Of a stretch of 6,698 nt of DNA, positions 5,641-6,698 are shown piece by piece. This DNA is from Chloroflexota bacterium. GTDB taxonomy: Bacteria > Chloroflexota > UBA6077 > JADZDV01. The notes under the pieces are model-generated. The model ran no database searches, was not told the DNA's origin, and saw only the letters and a program-made list of their open reading frames with translations. A program made the position numbers and the translations under genes. The first letter of the stretch is position 1. Each line of letters opens with the position of its first letter. The DNA lies in contig JADZDV010000285.1 of assembly GCA_020850915.1 (NCBI GenBank), positions 1 to 6,698 of the forward strand. Direction: 5' to 3'.

Positions 5641-6348
5641 ATGCTGACCGTCACCGATCTCCACACCTCCTACGGCGCTGTCGCCGCCCTCCAGGGCATC
5701 TCACTGGAGGTCCCGGACGGCTGCGTGGTGGCGCTAATCGGCGCCAACGGAGCGGGCAAGTCCACCACGCTGAACACCATCAGTGGGCTACTGCGGCCGA
5801 ATCGCGGCAGCATCAGGTTCCAGGGTCGCGAGATCGCGTGCTGGCGGGCGGACCAGGTCGCCGCGCTGGGGCTGGTCCAGGTGCCGGAAGGCCGCCAGAT
5901 CCTGGCGCCGCTGACCGTGGAGGAGAACCTGCTGCTGGGCGCCTACCCGAGGCGCGACCGTGAGATTCCGGCGGACCTGCAGGCCGTCTACCGGCGCTTC
6001 GGGCGGCTATCCGAGCGTCGCCAACAACTGGCAGGCTCGCTCTCAGGCGGGGAGCAGCAGATGCTGGCGATCGGGCGGGCGCTGATGGCGCGGCCGAAGC
6101 TGCTCATGCTGGACGAGCCGTCCCTCGGGCTGGCGCCGCTGATCGTCCAGGAGGTGTTCCGGATCATCTCGGAGCTGAAGGCGCAGGGCGCAACGATCCT
6201 GCTGGTGGAGCAGAACGCCCGCAAGGCGCTGGGCGTGGCCGACCACGCCTACGTGCTGGAAGGCGGCGAGGTGGTCCAGCAGGGCTCAGCCACCGAGCTG
6301 CGCGACGATCCACGCATCGTCGAGGCCTACCTCGGCCGGCGGAGTTGA
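5641..6348 (+). CDS. livF: Branched-chain amino acid ABC transporter ATP-binding protein LivF
   Basis: This 235-residue cytoplasmic ATPase is the partner of LivG. It shows Walker A GANGAGKST (34-42), the LivF-typical QVPEGRQILAPLTVEENL (80-97) covering the Q-loop, signature LSGGEQQ (134-140), Walker B LLMLDEP (154-160) with SLGLAP, and LLVEQN (187-191). The switch position holds Gln190 where most ABC ATPases have His; this is usual for LivF and contrasts with His218 in LivG. The tail DDPRIVEAYLG closely matches the LivG tail, as expected for paralogues. The ATG at 5641 follows the livG stop by five bases, with a GGTGG ten bases upstream. Length is normal for LivF (about 235). It is the last gene of the operon, and no strong intrinsic terminator follows the stop. 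Confidence 0.95.
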   Translation: MLTVTDLHTSYGAVAALQGISLEVPDGCVVALIGANGAGKSTTLNTISGLLRPNRGSIRFQGREIACWRADQVAALGLVQVPEGRQILAPLTVEENLLLGAYPRRDREIPADLQAVYRRFGRLSERRQQLAGSLSGGEQQMLAIGRALMARPKLLMLDEPSLGLAPLIVQEVFRIISELKAQGATILLVEQNARKALGVADHAYVLEGGEVVQQGSATELRDDPRIVEAYLGRRS

Positions 6349-6409
6349 GACGAGACGTCCTCGCGCTGGCCACGGACGTGGGGCACCTTCTGAACGAGGT
6401 CTGCTGGAC

Positions 6410-6454
6410 CAGGACGCGAGGGACGCCAGGGACATAAAGGATCTGAGGGACTCG
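6410..6454 (+). repeat. Second block of 9-bp AGGGACNNN repeats
   Basis: Five units are in 9-base register: 6410-6418 (CAGGACGCG), 6419-6427 (AGGGACGCC), 6428-6436 (AGGGACATA), 6437-6445 (AAGGATCTG) and 6446-6454 (AGGGACTCG). The unit matches the array at 202-264 in length, consensus and strand. AGGACGCGAGGGAC (6411-6424) matches 212-225 at 13 of 14 bases. This block is more degenerate than the left one. Confidence 0.65.
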
Positions 6455-6524
6455 TGCGACGCGAGGAGCGTCCGAGGCGAGGAAGGTGGCTGGGTGGAGG
6501 GGAATGGGGCGTTCGACGCTGGTA

Positions 6525-6539
6525 TGCCAGACTCTGGTA
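6525..6539. promoter_or_regulatory. 15-bp quasi-palindrome, possible operator
   Basis: TGCCAGACTCTGGTA has arms TGCCAGA and TCTGGTA, which are reverse complementary except at one position. A neighbouring CTGG (6519-6522) can also pair with CCAG (6527-6530). No gene start is close enough inside the window to assign a role. Confidence 0.25.
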
Positions 6540-6578
6540 GACAGCGCCGTCGATGCCGGCTGCCCATGGCCAGGTAGA

Positions 6579-6631
6579 GTCGACCTGCAGCGGTCCGGCT
6601 CGCCCCCATGTCGACCAGTAGCGGTCCGAGT
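6579..6631. repeat. Imperfect direct repeat, 22 bp with 31-bp period
   Basis: Bases 6579-6600 and 6610-6631 agree at 18 of 22 positions, with GTCGACC and AGCGGTCCG kept in both. A spacing of 31 bases is close to three helical turns, so paired protein sites are conceivable, but a degraded tandem duplication is equally possible. Confidence 0.45.
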
Positions 6632-6698
6632 GTGTCGGAACCGAGTATGACCTGCAAGACGCGCAACTGTGTCCAGCCGGCGGTTGATGTGCACAGCG

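Larger units (their letters stand above)
6349..6698. other. 350-base region with no convincing gene
   Basis: No plus-strand frame has a credible start and length. The minus-strand frames that stay open run antisense into livF and match nothing I recognise. The region contains a nonamer repeat block (6410-6454), a quasi-palindrome (6525-6539) and a 31-base-period direct repeat (6579-6631). Only short hairpins follow livF (for example CGAG 6351-6354 with CTCG 6360-6363), none with a U-run. A decayed gene or the upstream region of a gene beyond the right edge are both possible. Confidence 0.5.

Noticed and set aside
6351..6381. Short dyads after livF as a transcription terminator
   Set aside because: Stems are four or five base pairs and no U-run follows.
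6164..6694. Minus-strand frames of 176 and 126 residues at the right end
   Set aside because: They run antisense into livF, match no family, and have no ribosome binding site; kept only as a possible decayed gene.

Overview
This GC-rich bacterial window holds one complete high-affinity branched-chain amino acid (LIV/HAAT-type) ABC importer operon on the + strand. It is transcribed divergently from an AlkA-type DNA-3-methyladenine glycosylase gene on the - strand. The lipoprotein signal followed by a long Ala/Pro/Ser/Thr-rich tether, GTG starts, one-base to five-base gene spacing and strong G/C bias at third codon positions suggest a high-GC bacterium, plausibly Chloroflexota or a similar environmental lineage. 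This placement is inference from style; no marker gene in the window proves it.

Layout. Positions 1-55 (-) are the first 18 codons of a gene that runs off the left edge, possibly an IS630-type transposase. Positions 56-285 are non-coding and hold a 9-bp inverted repeat around that gene's start, an array of 9-bp AGGGACNNN repeats, an exact 15-bp direct repeat, and a hairpin just after the glycosylase stop. Positions 286-1236 (-) are the alkA-like gene. Positions 1237-1395 are the divergent promoter region, with a leaderless-type -10 box for alkA and a leader hairpin plus Shine-Dalgarno for the transporter. Next come the substrate-binding lipoprotein (1396-2691), a hairpin-bearing 120-bp gap, livH (2812-3867), livM (3869-4822), livG (4844-5635) and livF (5641-6348). 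Positions 6349-6698 have no convincing gene, but contain a second block of AGGGACNNN repeats and an imperfect 31-bp-period direct repeat.

How the genes work together. The lipid-anchored binding protein captures a ligand outside the membrane and delivers it to the LivH-LivM permease dimer. LivG and LivF hydrolyse ATP on the cytoplasmic face to drive import. Family membership fits leucine/isoleucine/valine, but relatives carry other amino acids, amides or urea, so the substrate is not settled by sequence alone. The glycosylase repairs alkylated bases and has no evident functional tie to the importer beyond sharing the divergent intergenic region.

No phage, CRISPR, toxin or otherwise new multi-gene system is visible. 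The observations most worth checking are the same nonamer repeat family on both sides of the locus, the apparent two-helix insertion in LivH, the possible leaderless alkA promoter, and the hairpin after the binding-protein gene.
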